Source: Lachnospiraceae bacterium UBA7160 (GTDB lineage: Bacteria > Bacillota > Clostridia > Lachnospirales > Lachnospiraceae). From it: DNA of 35,964 nucleotides. The notes under the pieces were generated by a model. That model was not told where the DNA came from, did not search any database, and saw nothing but the letters and a program-made list of their open reading frames with translations. The DNA is taken from contig DKWE01000099.1 in NCBI GenBank assembly GCA_002491565.1, positions 1,717 through 37,680 on the forward strand. The letters run 5' to 3'. The translations under genes and the position numbers were made by a program. This document shows positions 14,346-22,366 of the stretch, piece by piece. Each line of letters starts with the position of its first letter. Position 1 is the stretch's first letter.

Positions 14346-15143
14346 ATGGAGAAATTAAATGTTGCAATTGCGGATGATAACGAGCGGATGGTACAGCTGC
14401 TGGACGAGCTGGTCAGCAGTGATGAGGAGCTGCAGGTAGTCGGAAAAGCGGCGAATGGAGAGGAACTGATAGAAATTATCCGGGAAAAGAAGCCGGATGT
14501 TGTTCTGCTGGATATCATCATGCCAAAGCTGGACGGACTGGCCGTGATGGATCGTGTGAATCATGAGCCAGCGCTCAAAAAGCCTGCGTTCATTGTGATA
14601 TCCGGGGTCAGCCAGGAGAAAACGACAGAAGATGCGTTTGCGCTTGGGGCGGATTACTACATTTTGAAGCCATTTGATAATGAGACCGTTGTGAATCGGA
14701 TTAAGCGTGTCCGCAAGCATACGGCCCGAAGCGCTGCCCGCGCGAAATCCTTTCATTCCTGCGAGAGCCAGAAGGAATATATGGAACGGAACCTGGAGAC
14801 AGATGTCACAAATATTATCCATGAGGTTGGAGTGCCCGCGCATATCAAGGGATATCAGTACCTGCGGGATGCGATTATTATGTCTGTGTCTGATATGGAG
14901 ATGCTGAATTCGATTACAAAAATATTGTATCCGACCATAGCAAAGCGGCATCAGACAACGCCGAGCCGTGTGGAGCGTGCCATCCGCCATGCGATTGAGG
15001 TCGCCTGGAGCCGTGGAAAGATGGATACGATTGATGAATTGTTCGGATATACGATAAATAATGGAAAAGGAAAGCCGACGAACTCGGAGTTTATTGCCCT
15101 GATTGCGGATAAAATCCGGCTGGATTATAAAAATCGGGCTTAA
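14346..15143 (+). CDS. spo0A: Sporulation master regulator Spo0A
   Basis: Response regulator that commits the cell to sporulation when phosphorylated. The receiver has D10/D11, phospho-acceptor D56 (VVLLDIIMP), the conserved TxSG region near VISGVSQ, and Lys in ILKPFD. After a short linker (residues about 125-150) comes the sporulation-specific DNA-binding domain, with GVPAHIKGYQYLRDAI and the recognition region TPSRVERAIRHAIEVAWSRG. The length (265) is normal. GGGGAGGAG precedes the ATG. In many clostridia spo0A follows spoIVB. Here its upstream neighbour is a terminated XRE gene, so spo0A stands alone. Two coat protein genes follow. Confidence 0.97.
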   Translation: MEKLNVAIADDNERMVQLLDELVSSDEELQVVGKAANGEELIEIIREKKPDVVLLDIIMPKLDGLAVMDRVNHEPALKKPAFIVISGVSQEKTTEDAFALGADYYILKPFDNETVVNRIKRVRKHTARSAARAKSFHSCESQKEYMERNLETDVTNIIHEVGVPAHIKGYQYLRDAIIMSVSDMEMLNSITKILYPTIAKRHQTTPSRVERAIRHAIEVAWSRGKMDTIDELFGYTINNGKGKPTNSEFIALIADKIRLDYKNRA

Positions 15144-15147
15144 TGGT

Positions 15148-15176
15148 ATAAAACAGAGCCCTGCCGGACATACTGG
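15148..15176 (+). promoter_or_regulatory. Possible sigma-E-type promoter for coat genes
   Basis: ATA (15148-15150), 18 bases, then CATACTGG (15169-15176), near the mother-cell consensus ATA and CATACAnT. It sits just after the spo0A stop and before two coat genes, where such a promoter would make sense. Weak on sequence alone. Confidence 0.3.
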
Positions 15177-15242
15177 GAATGTAAACAGCTTACAGTTATT
15201 CCATGCTGTTACAGGTATCAGTATTTAAGGAGGGCAAATGTG

Positions 15243-15428
15243 ATGAATGAGCTTTCAGAACTGGATCTTCAGAACCTCCGCCATTTGATCGGCGGGTTTT
15301 CGACCACGCATTGCAAGATGCAGGCGTATGCTTCCCAGGCAACGGATCCTGGTGTGAAGCAGTTTTTCCAGAAATCCGCACAGTCTGCGATGGAAACAAA
15401 GCAGCAGCTGATGCAGTTCTTGCAGTAG
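15243..15428 (+). CDS. Small helical protein, coat-protein partner
   Basis: A 61-residue protein that appears all-helical (LQNLRHLIGGFSTTHCKMQA, then a heptad-like stretch to MQFLQ). Small proteins of this pattern are commonly found next to CotF-type genes in Clostridia and are labelled spore coat; I rely on memory for this. AAGGAGGG lies 8 bases before the ATG at 15243. It precedes the CotF-like gene by 13 bases, so the two form an operon. Confidence 0.75.
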   Translation: MNELSELDLQNLRHLIGGFSTTHCKMQAYASQATDPGVKQFFQKSAQSAMETKQQLMQFLQ

Positions 15429-15441
15429 GAGGGAAAAGAAG

Positions 15442-15690
15442 ATGGATGAGAAAACAATGGTGAGCGATACGCTGGCAGGTATCAATGGGGAACTGGTCCG
15501 CTATGGAGAGATGATTTCCCAGACCGAGAACCAGCAGCTGAAGCAGACTTTAAAGCAGATCCGCAACCAGTGTGAGACCTCTCAGGAGGAAATTTACCAG
15601 ATTGCGAGAAGCAAGCAGTACTATGTACCGGCGGCAAAGGCGTCGCGCGAGGAAATTGAGCACGTGAAGATGATTCTCAGCCAGGGCTGA
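15442..15690 (+). CDS. Spore coat protein, CotF family
   Basis: An 82-residue protein matching the Coat_F domain: DTLAGINGELVRYGEMISQT for the first helix, TLKQIRNQCETSQEEIYQIA for the second, and the family ending KQYYVPAAKASREEI followed by a short helix. It probably forms part of the spore coat in the mother cell. GTAGGAGGG lies just upstream of the ATG, overlapping the previous stop. The location after spo0A supports a sporulation role. Confidence 0.85.
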   Translation: MDEKTMVSDTLAGINGELVRYGEMISQTENQQLKQTLKQIRNQCETSQEEIYQIARSKQYYVPAAKASREEIEHVKMILSQG

Positions 15691-15702
15691 GAAGACAGAA
15701 GT

Positions 15703-15740
15703 CCGGCAGCGGAACCAGTGCGGCTGCGGAATGCTTTTTT
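15703..15740 (+). terminator. Terminator after the coat genes
   Basis: CCGGCAGC (15703-15710) pairs with GCTGCGG (15723-15729) with one bulged G; AATGC and six T follow. Confidence 0.65.
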
Positions 15741-15817
15741 GAGTGTGTGGGGCAAAGAACACTGAGACTTTTTGACCCGTGCAATCGGAAAAGAAGACAA
15801 GTGAGTTGGTCTGGTGT

Positions 15818-15973
15818 ACTGTCTCATTCCTATCTGGCAGAAGACCGCAATCTGATGTTACATCAGCAAGGCGGGTGTGTGAGGTGATCGGCGGCATCAC
15901 CGATCGAAACAAACGCGATCCGATGTAACATCAGGCGAGAGGTATGCCTGAATAGGAATGAGACAGTCTTTTT
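15818..15973 (+). repeat. 156-bp nested inverted repeat ending in a T run
   Basis: The outer arms, 15818-15833 and 15952-15967, are perfect 16-bp reverse complements. Inside them GGCA pairs with TGCC. The next arms, 15852-15864 and 15922-15934, are perfect over 13 bp. The apex can form GGTGAT/ATCACC or GATCGG/CCGATC. CTTTTT follows the outer arm on the + strand. It lies in the 335-base gap between two convergent sporulation-related genes. It could be a structured RNA, an unusually large terminator, or a miniature transposable element; no target duplication is visible. Confidence 0.8.
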
Positions 15974-16025
15974 CTGCTTTCTTGAAGATGGTCCGCGTGT
16001 CAGCACATGAGTCTGTACATAGAGT

Positions 16026-17570
16026 TTACCGGCGGAGGCTCTTCCGGATCCGGGGAAGCAGACCGCACGCGGTGAGGGATGCGAAGATGGCAAAGCACAG
16101 CAGAAGATTCACAAAGACCGGGAACCATGCAGCCTGCAGCAGAAACGGGAGGTACTGGCGCAGCAAAGAAACGGAACCAATCGTGAGGAGACAGAGCAGC
16201 GCCGGCTTCAGAAACGCATCGGAAACAGAGAGGAGGAGCGCATTTTCACGGTACAAAGTCCAAAGCGAGAGGGCAGTGACCAGAACCTGGCCTGCCAGGA
16301 TTCCCCAGAAATAGCCGCGCATGCCCTGACCGGGTACGAGCAGGATGACCGAAGCGAGTCGCAGCAGAAATCCGGCAGAGGTATAGAAGGAGGCGGCAGA
16401 CGTCTTTCCGATACCGTGCAGGATGTTGATAACGGTGGTGTTCAGATAGAGAAACGGGCAGACCAGAGAGAGCATCTGCAGATAGGCTCCGGCGGGAACA
16501 CTGTCAAAGAGCAGCATGCCAAGCTCCTTTCCGGCCAGGAAAAAGGCGGAGAAGAAAAAGAGTCCAAGCAGCAGGCTGCCGGTGAAGGTGGCCTTGGCAG
16601 TGGCGCGGACACGGTCCTCCTGATTCAGCGTCTGGGCTTCTGAAATAAGCGGGAGGAGCTGCATGCCGACGGGGCCGGTGATGGCCGTTGGAAACAGGAG
16701 CAGCGGAAGTGTCATCCCGCTCAGGGTGCCGTAGAGTGCGAGCGCATCAGAGGAAGACAGACCGGAAAGAACAAGCTGCTGTGGGAGCAAGGCAGCTTCA
16801 ATGGCCTGGAGCACACACAGAAGCATGCGGTTCATGCCGAGCGGCACAGACACCTGGAGGAGCTTCCGGGTGCCGGAGAGCCAGAAAGCACGTTTGCTGG
16901 GGAAGGCTCCTGCGCCTGGGGCGTCTGCCTGGCGGCGCTTACCCGCAAGGACAAAATACATGCAGAAGAGGCAGGATGCCGTTTCTCCTGCAAGCTGCCC
17001 AAGCGCCATGACGGCAGCTTTTGGCAGCTGCTCGTAGTGATGGAAAAGAGAACAGAAAAAAACAGCGGCCGTAATCCGGATGCACTGCTCTATGAGCTGA
17101 GAGAAGGCAGGGATTGCGGCTCTTTTTTTCCCGATGAAATAGCCGGAGACGCAGGTATGGACGACGCAGAACGGCAGGGAACAGGCAATGATCTGCAGAA
17201 GGGGTGCACATCTTGGCTCAGCCAGGAATATTTCCGCGATCCATCCGGCGGCGCAATAGAGCAGGGCGCCGCAGAATAGTGCAAGGGACAGTGAGAGGAT
17301 GAGTGCACAGGCCAGTATCCGGCGCGCTTCACGGAACTGTCCCTTTGCCGTATACTGTGCGGTAAAGCGGGAGATGGCAGTCTGTATGCCGCCGGAAGCT
17401 GCCGCCATGCCGAATGCATAGACAGGCATACACAGGTGGAATAGTCCGATTTCCTCCGCACCGATGGCACGGGAGAGGAATATTTTATAAAAGAAGCCTG
17501 CGATCCGGGAAACAGCCCCGGCAGCGGTAAGATAGAAGGTTCCCTTTAGAAGCATGTGTGACTGGCTCAT
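16026..17570 (-). CDS. SpoVB-like polysaccharide/lipid flippase (MOP superfamily)
   Basis: Multi-pass membrane protein of 514 residues with about 14 hydrophobic segments. The N-terminus KGTFYLTAAGAVSRIAGFFY, followed by RAIGAEEIGLFHLCMPVYAF, is the SpoVB/MurJ-like signature, including the conserved basic residues of the first helices. SpoVB is thought to move precursors of the spore cortex across the membrane. A vegetative lipid II or exopolysaccharide flippase of the same family is also possible. The gene is on the - strand and divergent from iscR. The ribosome binding site is weak, and a later Met (MLLKGTF, 17555) is an alternative start. Confidence 0.85.
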   Translation of the reverse strand: MSQSHMLLKGTFYLTAAGAVSRIAGFFYKIFLSRAIGAEEIGLFHLCMPVYAFGMAAASGGIQTAISRFTAQYTAKGQFREARRILACALILSLSLALFCGALLYCAAGWIAEIFLAEPRCAPLLQIIACSLPFCVVHTCVSGYFIGKKRAAIPAFSQLIEQCIRITAAVFFCSLFHHYEQLPKAAVMALGQLAGETASCLFCMYFVLAGKRRQADAPGAGAFPSKRAFWLSGTRKLLQVSVPLGMNRMLLCVLQAIEAALLPQQLVLSGLSSSDALALYGTLSGMTLPLLLFPTAITGPVGMQLLPLISEAQTLNQEDRVRATAKATFTGSLLLGLFFFSAFFLAGKELGMLLFDSVPAGAYLQMLSLVCPFLYLNTTVINILHGIGKTSAASFYTSAGFLLRLASVILLVPGQGMRGYFWGILAGQVLVTALSLWTLYRENALLLSVSDAFLKPALLCLLTIGSVSLLRQYLPFLLQAAWFPVFVNLLLCFAIFASLTACGLLPRIRKSLRR

Positions 17571-17651
17571 AGAAGTACCTGTGGAATCGTTCGTTACAGT
17601 ACTCTATGCGGCAGGCGCCGGAGATAGACGGAAGAAAGCGCCAGTTTTATC

Positions 17652-17680
17652 TTGACAGATGTGTGCGGAGATGGTATGCT
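17652..17680 (+). promoter_or_regulatory. Promoter of the isc operon
   Basis: TTGACA (17652-17657), 17-base spacer, TATGCT (17675-17680). Transcription should start near 17687, giving a leader of about 140 bases. No gene lies in 17571-17827. Confidence 0.8.
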
Positions 17681-17690
17681 TGCATAGAAA

Positions 17691-17709
17691 TCCGAGTACT
17701 TTACTCGGA
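17691..17709 (+). promoter_or_regulatory. Palindrome at the iscR start site, probable Rrf2-type operator
   Basis: TCCGAGTA (17691-17698) and TACTCGGA (17702-17709) are perfect 8-bp arms around three bases. Its position over the first transcribed bases suits repression by IscR itself, which is the normal mode of control in this family. Confidence 0.55.
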
Positions 17710-17711
17710 AA

Positions 17712-17806
17712 TCAAATACCCCGCTGCAGGCAACGGGGTATTTGACCCTCGCGGCAGTCGCCAAATACTCATGCAGGCATGGCTGCTTGGCTCGTTGCTG
17801 CGCGGG
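17712..17806 (+). ncRNA. Structured iscR leader with two competing pairings
   Basis: A perfect 12-bp hairpin (17712-17723 with 17734-17745) is followed by a nested fold: CCC, GCG and CAG (17746-17757, with bulges) pair with CTGCGCGGG (17798-17806); GCCAA pairs with TTGGC; GCAG pairs with CTGC. The 3' arm of the first hairpin (17736-17744) can instead pair with 17762-17770 over nine positions, which would break both folds. The ribosome binding site GGAGGG starts at 17817. Switch-like by appearance; I cannot name a class. Confidence 0.5.
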
Positions 17807-17827
17807 AATAAAAACCGGAGGGATGGA

Positions 17828-18298
17828 ATGAAATTATCTACGAAGGGAAAATACGGGCTGCGTGCGATGATTGATCTTGCACAGTACAGTGAGCAGGAAA
17901 CAGTCTCCATCAGCAGCATCGCGCTCCGGCAGAATATTTCTGAGAGCTATCTGGAGCAGCTGGTTGCGAAGCTGAAGAAGGCCGGGCTGGTCGCAAGCAC
18001 GCGGGGCGCACAGGGCGGATACCGGCTGACGCGCCCGGCAGGCGAGATTTCGGTTGGCGATATCCTGCGGGCGCTGGAAGGGGATTTGCGGGCAGTCGAG
18101 TGCGCGGCGGAGACAGAAGCGGGCTGCGAAGGGGAAGAGCTGTGCGTGACAAAGTACGTCTGGCGCAGGATCAATGAGAGCATTGCGAAGACAGTTGACG
18201 AGATGATGTTAGACCAACTGGTCGCTGAGAGCAGAAAAGCGCAGGAAAAAGCGAAAGACCGTCCGGCGGATGCAAAAGTGCACCGGTGTCAGGGATGA
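17828..18298 (+). CDS. iscR: IscR-type Rrf2 family regulator
   Basis: Transcription regulator of Fe-S cluster assembly genes. MKLSTKGKYGLRAMIDLA is the family's N-terminal start, the helix-turn-helix covers residues about 25-60 with RGAQGGYRL as wing, and C92, C100 and C106 are the expected [2Fe-2S] ligands. The product is 156 residues. The frame is open further upstream to 17606, but GGAGGG five bases before the ATG at 17828 and the family N-terminus fix the start. First gene of iscR-iscS-iscU-mnmA; probably represses the operon when clusters are plentiful. Confidence 0.93.
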   Translation: MKLSTKGKYGLRAMIDLAQYSEQETVSISSIALRQNISESYLEQLVAKLKKAGLVASTRGAQGGYRLTRPAGEISVGDILRALEGDLRAVECAAETEAGCEGEELCVTKYVWRRINESIAKTVDEMMLDQLVAESRKAQEKAKDRPADAKVHRCQG

Positions 18299-18404
18299 CA
18301 CCAGCGGAAGGTTTTGCCTAACGTGCTATAGGAATTGTGGAGCCTGATATCTTTTGACCCCAGCATCATTCAGCTCACAGCGCCATGGAGAAGGAACTAC
18401 TGGG

Positions 18405-18465
18405 TGTCCATCTCAGGGCAGCACTGGGTGGATGCTGCATCCGGATGTCGTCAACTGAATGGACA
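18405..18465 (+). repeat. Nested inverted repeat upstream of iscS
   Basis: TGTCCAT (18405-18411) pairs with ATGGACA (18459-18465), and inside GCAGCA (18418-18423) pairs with TGCTGC (18433-18438). It lies within the 242-base iscR-iscS gap, which contains no convincing gene. Confidence 0.5.
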
Positions 18466-18540
18466 TTGGGCTGTGAACAGGAACCAGGCCGTCGCAAGAT
18501 TACGGGAATACTTTGGATAAGAAAAAAGGAGAGTCAAAAC

Positions 18541-19737
18541 ATGGAAAAATTAATTTATTTGGATAACGCCGCGACGACGAAGACTTCGCCGTCTGTGGTG
18601 GAGGCGATGCTCCCTTATTTTTCCGAGCTGTACGGGAACGCGTCGAGCATTTACAGTATCGGCACTAAGAGCAAGGAGGCCATCAATAAGAGCCGCGAGA
18701 CAATTGCAGCGACACTTGGCGCAAAGCCGGAGGAGATTTATTTTACGGCGGGGGGTTCCGAGGCGGATAACTGGGCGCTGAAGGCGACGGCAGAGGCGTA
18801 TGCGTCGAAGGGAAAACACATCATCACGACAAAGATCGAGCATCACGCGATCCTGCATTCGTGTGAATATCTGGAAAAGAAGGGGTATGAGGTTACGTAC
18901 CTTGATGTCGATGAGGATGGTGTGGTAAAACTCGACCAGCTGGAGAAGGCGATCCGTCCGGATACCATTTTAATTTCTGTGATGTATGCGAACAATGAAA
19001 TCGGCACGATCCAGCCGATCCGCGAGATCGGGGAGATTGCGAAAAAGCACGGCATTTTGTTCCACACGGATGCGGTGCAGGCGTATGGCCAGCTGCCCAT
19101 CAATGTGGATGAGTGTAAGATTGATATGCTCAGTTCCAGCGGACACAAGCTGAATGGGCCGAAGGGGATCGGTTTTCTTTATATCCGCAAAGGTGTGAAA
19201 ATCCGTTCCTTTGTCCACGGCGGTGCACAGGAGCGCAAGCGCCGCGCGGGAACAGAGAATGTACCGGGCATCGTAGGGTATGCCAAGGCAGTTGAGGAGG
19301 CATTTGCGACGATGCAGGAGCGTACCGGGCAGGAGCGCATGCTGCGGGATTATCTGGTCGACCGTGTGCTGCAGGAGATTCCGTACACGAGACTGAATGG
19401 CCACCGTACCCTGCGACTTCCGAATAATGCGAATTTCAGTTTCCAGTTTATTGAAGGGGAGTCGCTGCTGATTATGCTGGATATGGAGGGAATCTGCGGT
19501 TCCAGCGGTTCTGCCTGCACATCAGGCTCTCTGGATCCGTCCCATGTGCTGTTGGCAATCGGCCTTCCGCATGAGATTGCGCATGGATCCCTGCGGCTGA
19601 CACTTGGCGCAGATACGACAAAGGAAGACATCGATTATGTAGTGGAGAAAACGAAAGCAATTGTAGAGCGGCTGCGCAGCATGTCGCCGCTGTACGAGGA
19701 CTTTCTTGCGGCCGGAAAGAAGGGCGCGGGGAAGTAA
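18541..19737 (+). CDS. iscS: Cysteine desulfurase (IscS/NifS)
   Basis: PLP enzyme that takes sulfur from cysteine for Fe-S clusters and tRNA thiolation. YLDNAATTK opens the protein. K203 in SSGHKLNGPKG binds PLP. Catalytic C326 is in the loop GSSGSACTSGSLDPSHVL. At 398 residues the length is normal. The frame is open upstream to 18385, but GGAGAG seven bases before the ATG at 18541 and the family N-terminus decide the start. It should hand sulfur to IscU and MnmA, encoded just downstream. Confidence 0.96.
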   Translation: MEKLIYLDNAATTKTSPSVVEAMLPYFSELYGNASSIYSIGTKSKEAINKSRETIAATLGAKPEEIYFTAGGSEADNWALKATAEAYASKGKHIITTKIEHHAILHSCEYLEKKGYEVTYLDVDEDGVVKLDQLEKAIRPDTILISVMYANNEIGTIQPIREIGEIAKKHGILFHTDAVQAYGQLPINVDECKIDMLSSSGHKLNGPKGIGFLYIRKGVKIRSFVHGGAQERKRRAGTENVPGIVGYAKAVEEAFATMQERTGQERMLRDYLVDRVLQEIPYTRLNGHRTLRLPNNANFSFQFIEGESLLIMLDMEGICGSSGSACTSGSLDPSHVLLAIGLPHEIAHGSLRLTLGADTTKEDIDYVVEKTKAIVERLRSMSPLYEDFLAAGKKGAGK

Positions 19738-19761
19738 GCAGTGATCCCGCGCTAACGAAAG

Positions 19762-19842
19762 CTGCCGGCGCCTTATCAGTTACTGCCAGGTTCTGGCGTT
19801 ATGCATTGTGCAATGGCTGTTCCGGCAGGCAGAAGCGCCGGC
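19762..19842 (+). repeat. Structured iscS-iscU intergenic segment
   Basis: GCCGGCGC (19764-19771) pairs with GCGCCGGC (19835-19842), enclosing two small hairpins: GCCAG/CTGGC (19785-19797) and CATTG/CAATG (19804-19815). The result is a three-way-junction shape. CTGCCGG (19762-19768) could instead pair with CCGGCAG (19822-19828). No T run follows. It may set mRNA stability or processing between the two genes. Confidence 0.5.
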
Positions 19843-19931
19843 CGGAGCAAAACAGGAGCGCTGTGGTTTGTCAGCAGGAGGTTCCTCTTGAACCGCAGCG
19901 ATAAAGATACAGGAAAACAGGAGGAATTCTT

Positions 19932-20375
19932 ATGTACTCAGAAAAGGTAATGGATCATTTTCAGAATCCGAGAAATGTAGGGGAAATCGAGAACGCGAGC
20001 GGTGTCGGCACCGTTGGAAATGCAAAATGCGGGGATATCATGCGGATGTACCTCGATATCGATGAGAACGGCATCATCCAGGAGGCAAAATTTAAGACCT
20101 TCGGCTGCGGCGCTGCAGTTGCGACGAGCAGCATGGCGACCGAGCTTGTAAAGGGAAAGACAATCCAGGAGGCGCTGGAGGTCACGAATAAGGCCGTGAT
20201 GGACGCGCTGGACGGACTTCCGCCGGTCAAGGTGCACTGCTCGCTGCTTGCGGAGGAGGCAATCCATGCCGCACTGTGGGATTACGCGGAAAAGCACGGG
20301 ATTAAGATCGAGGGCCTTACGAAACCAAAGTCGGATATTCACGAGGGCGAGGAAGAGGAGCAGGAGGAATATTAA
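19932..20375 (+). CDS. iscU: Fe-S cluster scaffold IscU/NifU-like
   Basis: Scaffold on which clusters are built with sulfur from IscS. The three ligand cysteines are C33 (NAKCGD, with D35), C59 (FGCGAAV) and C103 (VHCSLLAEEAIHAAL). At 147 residues it is longer than minimal IscU because of an acidic, Glu-rich tail (about 130-147). It starts 8 bases after GGAGG and is followed by mnmA after 10 bases. It lacks the LPPVK chaperone site in the exact IscU form, but GLPPVKVHC covers it, so HscA-type interaction is conceivable; no hscA is in the window. Confidence 0.95.
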   Translation: MYSEKVMDHFQNPRNVGEIENASGVGTVGNAKCGDIMRMYLDIDENGIIQEAKFKTFGCGAAVATSSMATELVKGKTIQEALEVTNKAVMDALDGLPPVKVHCSLLAEEAIHAALWDYAEKHGIKIEGLTKPKSDIHEGEEEEQEEY

Positions 20376-20385
20376 GTAAAGACAG

Positions 20386-21468
20386 ATGAAAAAGGAAAAG
20401 GTAGTCGTCGGCATGTCCGGCGGGGTGGATTCGTCGGTAGCGGCTTACCTGCTGCAGCAGCGGGGCTATGAAGTCATCGGCGTGACGATGCAGATCTGGC
20501 CGGAGGAGGAACGCACGGCGCAGGAGGAGCATGGCGGCTGCTGCGGGCTGAGCGCCGTCGAGGATGCACGCCGCGTCGCGCAGATGCTGGGGATTCCTCA
20601 TTATGTGATGAATTTCCGCGCAGAATTTGAGGAGCAGGTGATCCGGTACTTTATGCGGGAATATCTGTCCGGACGCACACCGAACCCCTGCATTGCCTGT
20701 AACCGGTATGTGAAGTGGGAATCTTTGCTGCGGCGGAGCCTGCAGATCGGTGCGGATGCGATTGCGACCGGACATTACGCGCGCGTAGAGCAGCTTCCAA
20801 ACGGCAGGTATGCGCTGCGCAACGCTGCTTCCGCCAAGAAAGACCAGACGTACGCGCTCTACAGCCTGACACAGGAGCAGCTCGCGCGCACGAAGATGCC
20901 GGTCGGCGCTTACGACAAGGAACAGGTGCGCCGGATTGCGGAAGAGCTGGGGCTGTATGTGGCACATAAGCCGGACAGCATGGAAATCTGCTTTGTGCCG
21001 GATCAGGATTATGCGCGGTTTATTGAAGAGCGCAGTGGTACGCAGATTCCGGAAGGGAACTTTGTCACAGCGGATGGCACCGTCGTCGGGCGGCACCGCG
21101 GCATCACACATTATACGGTCGGGCAGCGCAAGGGACTGGGGCTTGCGATGGGAAAGCCGGTCTTTGTCCTTGAGATCCGGCCGGAGACGAATGAGGTTGT
21201 GGTAGGAGATGGGACAGAGGTTTATACGGACCGGCTGCTCTGCGCGAATCTGAACTTTATGAGCGTGCCTGACTTTCCGGATGATTATCCGGTTCTGGCG
21301 AAAATACGCTACAATGACAGAGGAACCCCGGCACATGTACGCCGTCTGGAGGCGGATCTGGCTGAGGTCGTATTTGAAAAGCCGGTCCGCGCCGTGACAC
21401 CGGGACAGGCTGTCGTCTTCTACGATGGCGAATATGTTGCGGGCGGCGGGACAATTCTGAGACGATAG
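20386..21468 (+). CDS. mnmA: tRNA-specific 2-thiouridylase MnmA
   Basis: Thiolates U34 of tRNA-Lys, -Glu and -Gln using sulfur from IscS. The PP-loop SGGVDSS (residues 11-17) binds ATP. C102 in NPCIACNRYVKW and C202 in MEICFVPD are the two catalytic cysteines. LGLAMGKPVFVLEI and the C-terminal beta-barrel complete the normal 360 residues. The Shine-Dalgarno sequence is weak, and the gene starts 10 bases after iscU, so translation is probably coupled. Last gene of the isc cluster. Confidence 0.96.
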   Translation: MKKEKVVVGMSGGVDSSVAAYLLQQRGYEVIGVTMQIWPEEERTAQEEHGGCCGLSAVEDARRVAQMLGIPHYVMNFRAEFEEQVIRYFMREYLSGRTPNPCIACNRYVKWESLLRRSLQIGADAIATGHYARVEQLPNGRYALRNAASAKKDQTYALYSLTQEQLARTKMPVGAYDKEQVRRIAEELGLYVAHKPDSMEICFVPDQDYARFIEERSGTQIPEGNFVTADGTVVGRHRGITHYTVGQRKGLGLAMGKPVFVLEIRPETNEVVVGDGTEVYTDRLLCANLNFMSVPDFPDDYPVLAKIRYNDRGTPAHVRRLEADLAEVVFEKPVRAVTPGQAVVFYDGEYVAGGGTILRR

Positions 21469-21477
21469 TCAATCGGT

Positions 21478-21507
21478 TGAACATCCCGTCACCGGAGATG
21501 ATGTTCA
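21478..21507 (+). terminator. Weak hairpin after mnmA
   Basis: TGAACATC (21478-21485) and GATGTTCA (21500-21507) pair perfectly; TGGAGTTTTGC follows, so the T run is displaced. Confidence 0.45.
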
Positions 21508-21559
21508 TGGAGTTTTGCTCGTATCTGTGAGGATACTGAGCAGATACCAGGACCCAAGC

Positions 21560-22366
21560 TTAAAGCGGCAGCTGCACTGCTTTCCGCTCCCGGAAGATCG
21601 TATAGTACCGGAAGCCTGCTGTTTTCAGAATCTCGTCCGCGGCGGGAAATTTATAAGCAAGGAATTCCGGAACATGTGCGTCGGAGCCGATCGTGATGAG
21701 CTCGCCGCCGAGCTCGCGATAGCGGCGCAGAATTTCGCGTGACGGGTTGGGCTCTCCCAGTCCGTATTTCAGGCCGCCGGTATTCAGCTCGAGGCATTTT
21801 CCGTGCTCGATGAGGCGGCGCAGGATAGGATCGATGCAGTCCGCGTATGCGTTGTAAGCGTATTCGCGGTTCTGGTTCGGGCCGTAGCGCACGATATAGT
21901 CCATATGGCCGAGCGTGTCATAGTCCGTGCACCGTTCCAGAGAGCGCAGCTCCAGGTGGAAATATTCCTCGTAGCAGTCCCGCTCCTTTCTTCCGGAAAA
22001 ATAGGCCGGGTAGTACGGGTCCTTTCCATCTACATAGTGCTGAGAGGCAATGAGAAAGTCAAAGGGCCATCTGGCTGCAAGGTTCTTCAGAATCATCGCG
22101 TGCTGCGGCTGGATGCCGAATTCCATCCCGGCCCGGATGTCCAGGCGTCCGCGGTACTTCATTTTCAGCGCATCCATCGCTTCAAAATAGGCATCAAAAT
22201 CCAGCAGAAACGGTGTGCCATCATCCGGCGCGTCGAGATCCAGGTGCTCCGTGAAGCAGATGCCGCGCAGCCCGAGCGCACATGCGCGATCTGCCATAAG
22301 CTCCGGCGGTGTGTCACTGTCTCCCGAAAAATGTGAATGCAGATGGCAGTCATAATCGATACTCAT
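21560..22366 (-). CDS. PHP-domain phosphatase, histidinol-phosphatase (HisJ/HisK) type
   Basis: Metal-dependent phosphatase of 268 residues. CHLHSHFSGD (H8, H10), FTEHLDL (E40, H41), GMEFGI, SQHYVDGKD, LGHMDYI and the C-terminal GSDAHVP are the PHP metal sites in order. HisK-type enzymes cleave histidinol phosphate in histidine synthesis, but no other his gene is near, so another phosphate ester substrate is possible. It converges with mnmA and is divergent from gap. An upstream GGAGA lies about 11 bases from the ATG. Confidence 0.88.
   Translation of the reverse strand: MSIDYDCHLHSHFSGDSDTPPELMADRACALGLRGICFTEHLDLDAPDDGTPFLLDFDAYFEAMDALKMKYRGRLDIRAGMEFGIQPQHAMILKNLAARWPFDFLIASQHYVDGKDPYYPAYFSGRKERDCYEEYFHLELRSLERCTDYDTLGHMDYIVRYGPNQNREYAYNAYADCIDPILRRLIEHGKCLELNTGGLKYGLGEPNPSREILRRYRELGGELITIGSDAHVPEFLAYKFPAADEILKTAGFRYYTIFRERKAVQLPL

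Noticed and set aside
18335..18520. A 61-codon frame between iscR and iscS
   Set aside because: TTG start without a ribosome binding site, and it lies across the nested inverted repeat; no family likeness.
20317..21336. A 339-codon - strand frame opposite mnmA
   Set aside because: Shadow frame; the + strand protein has both catalytic cysteines and the PP-loop.
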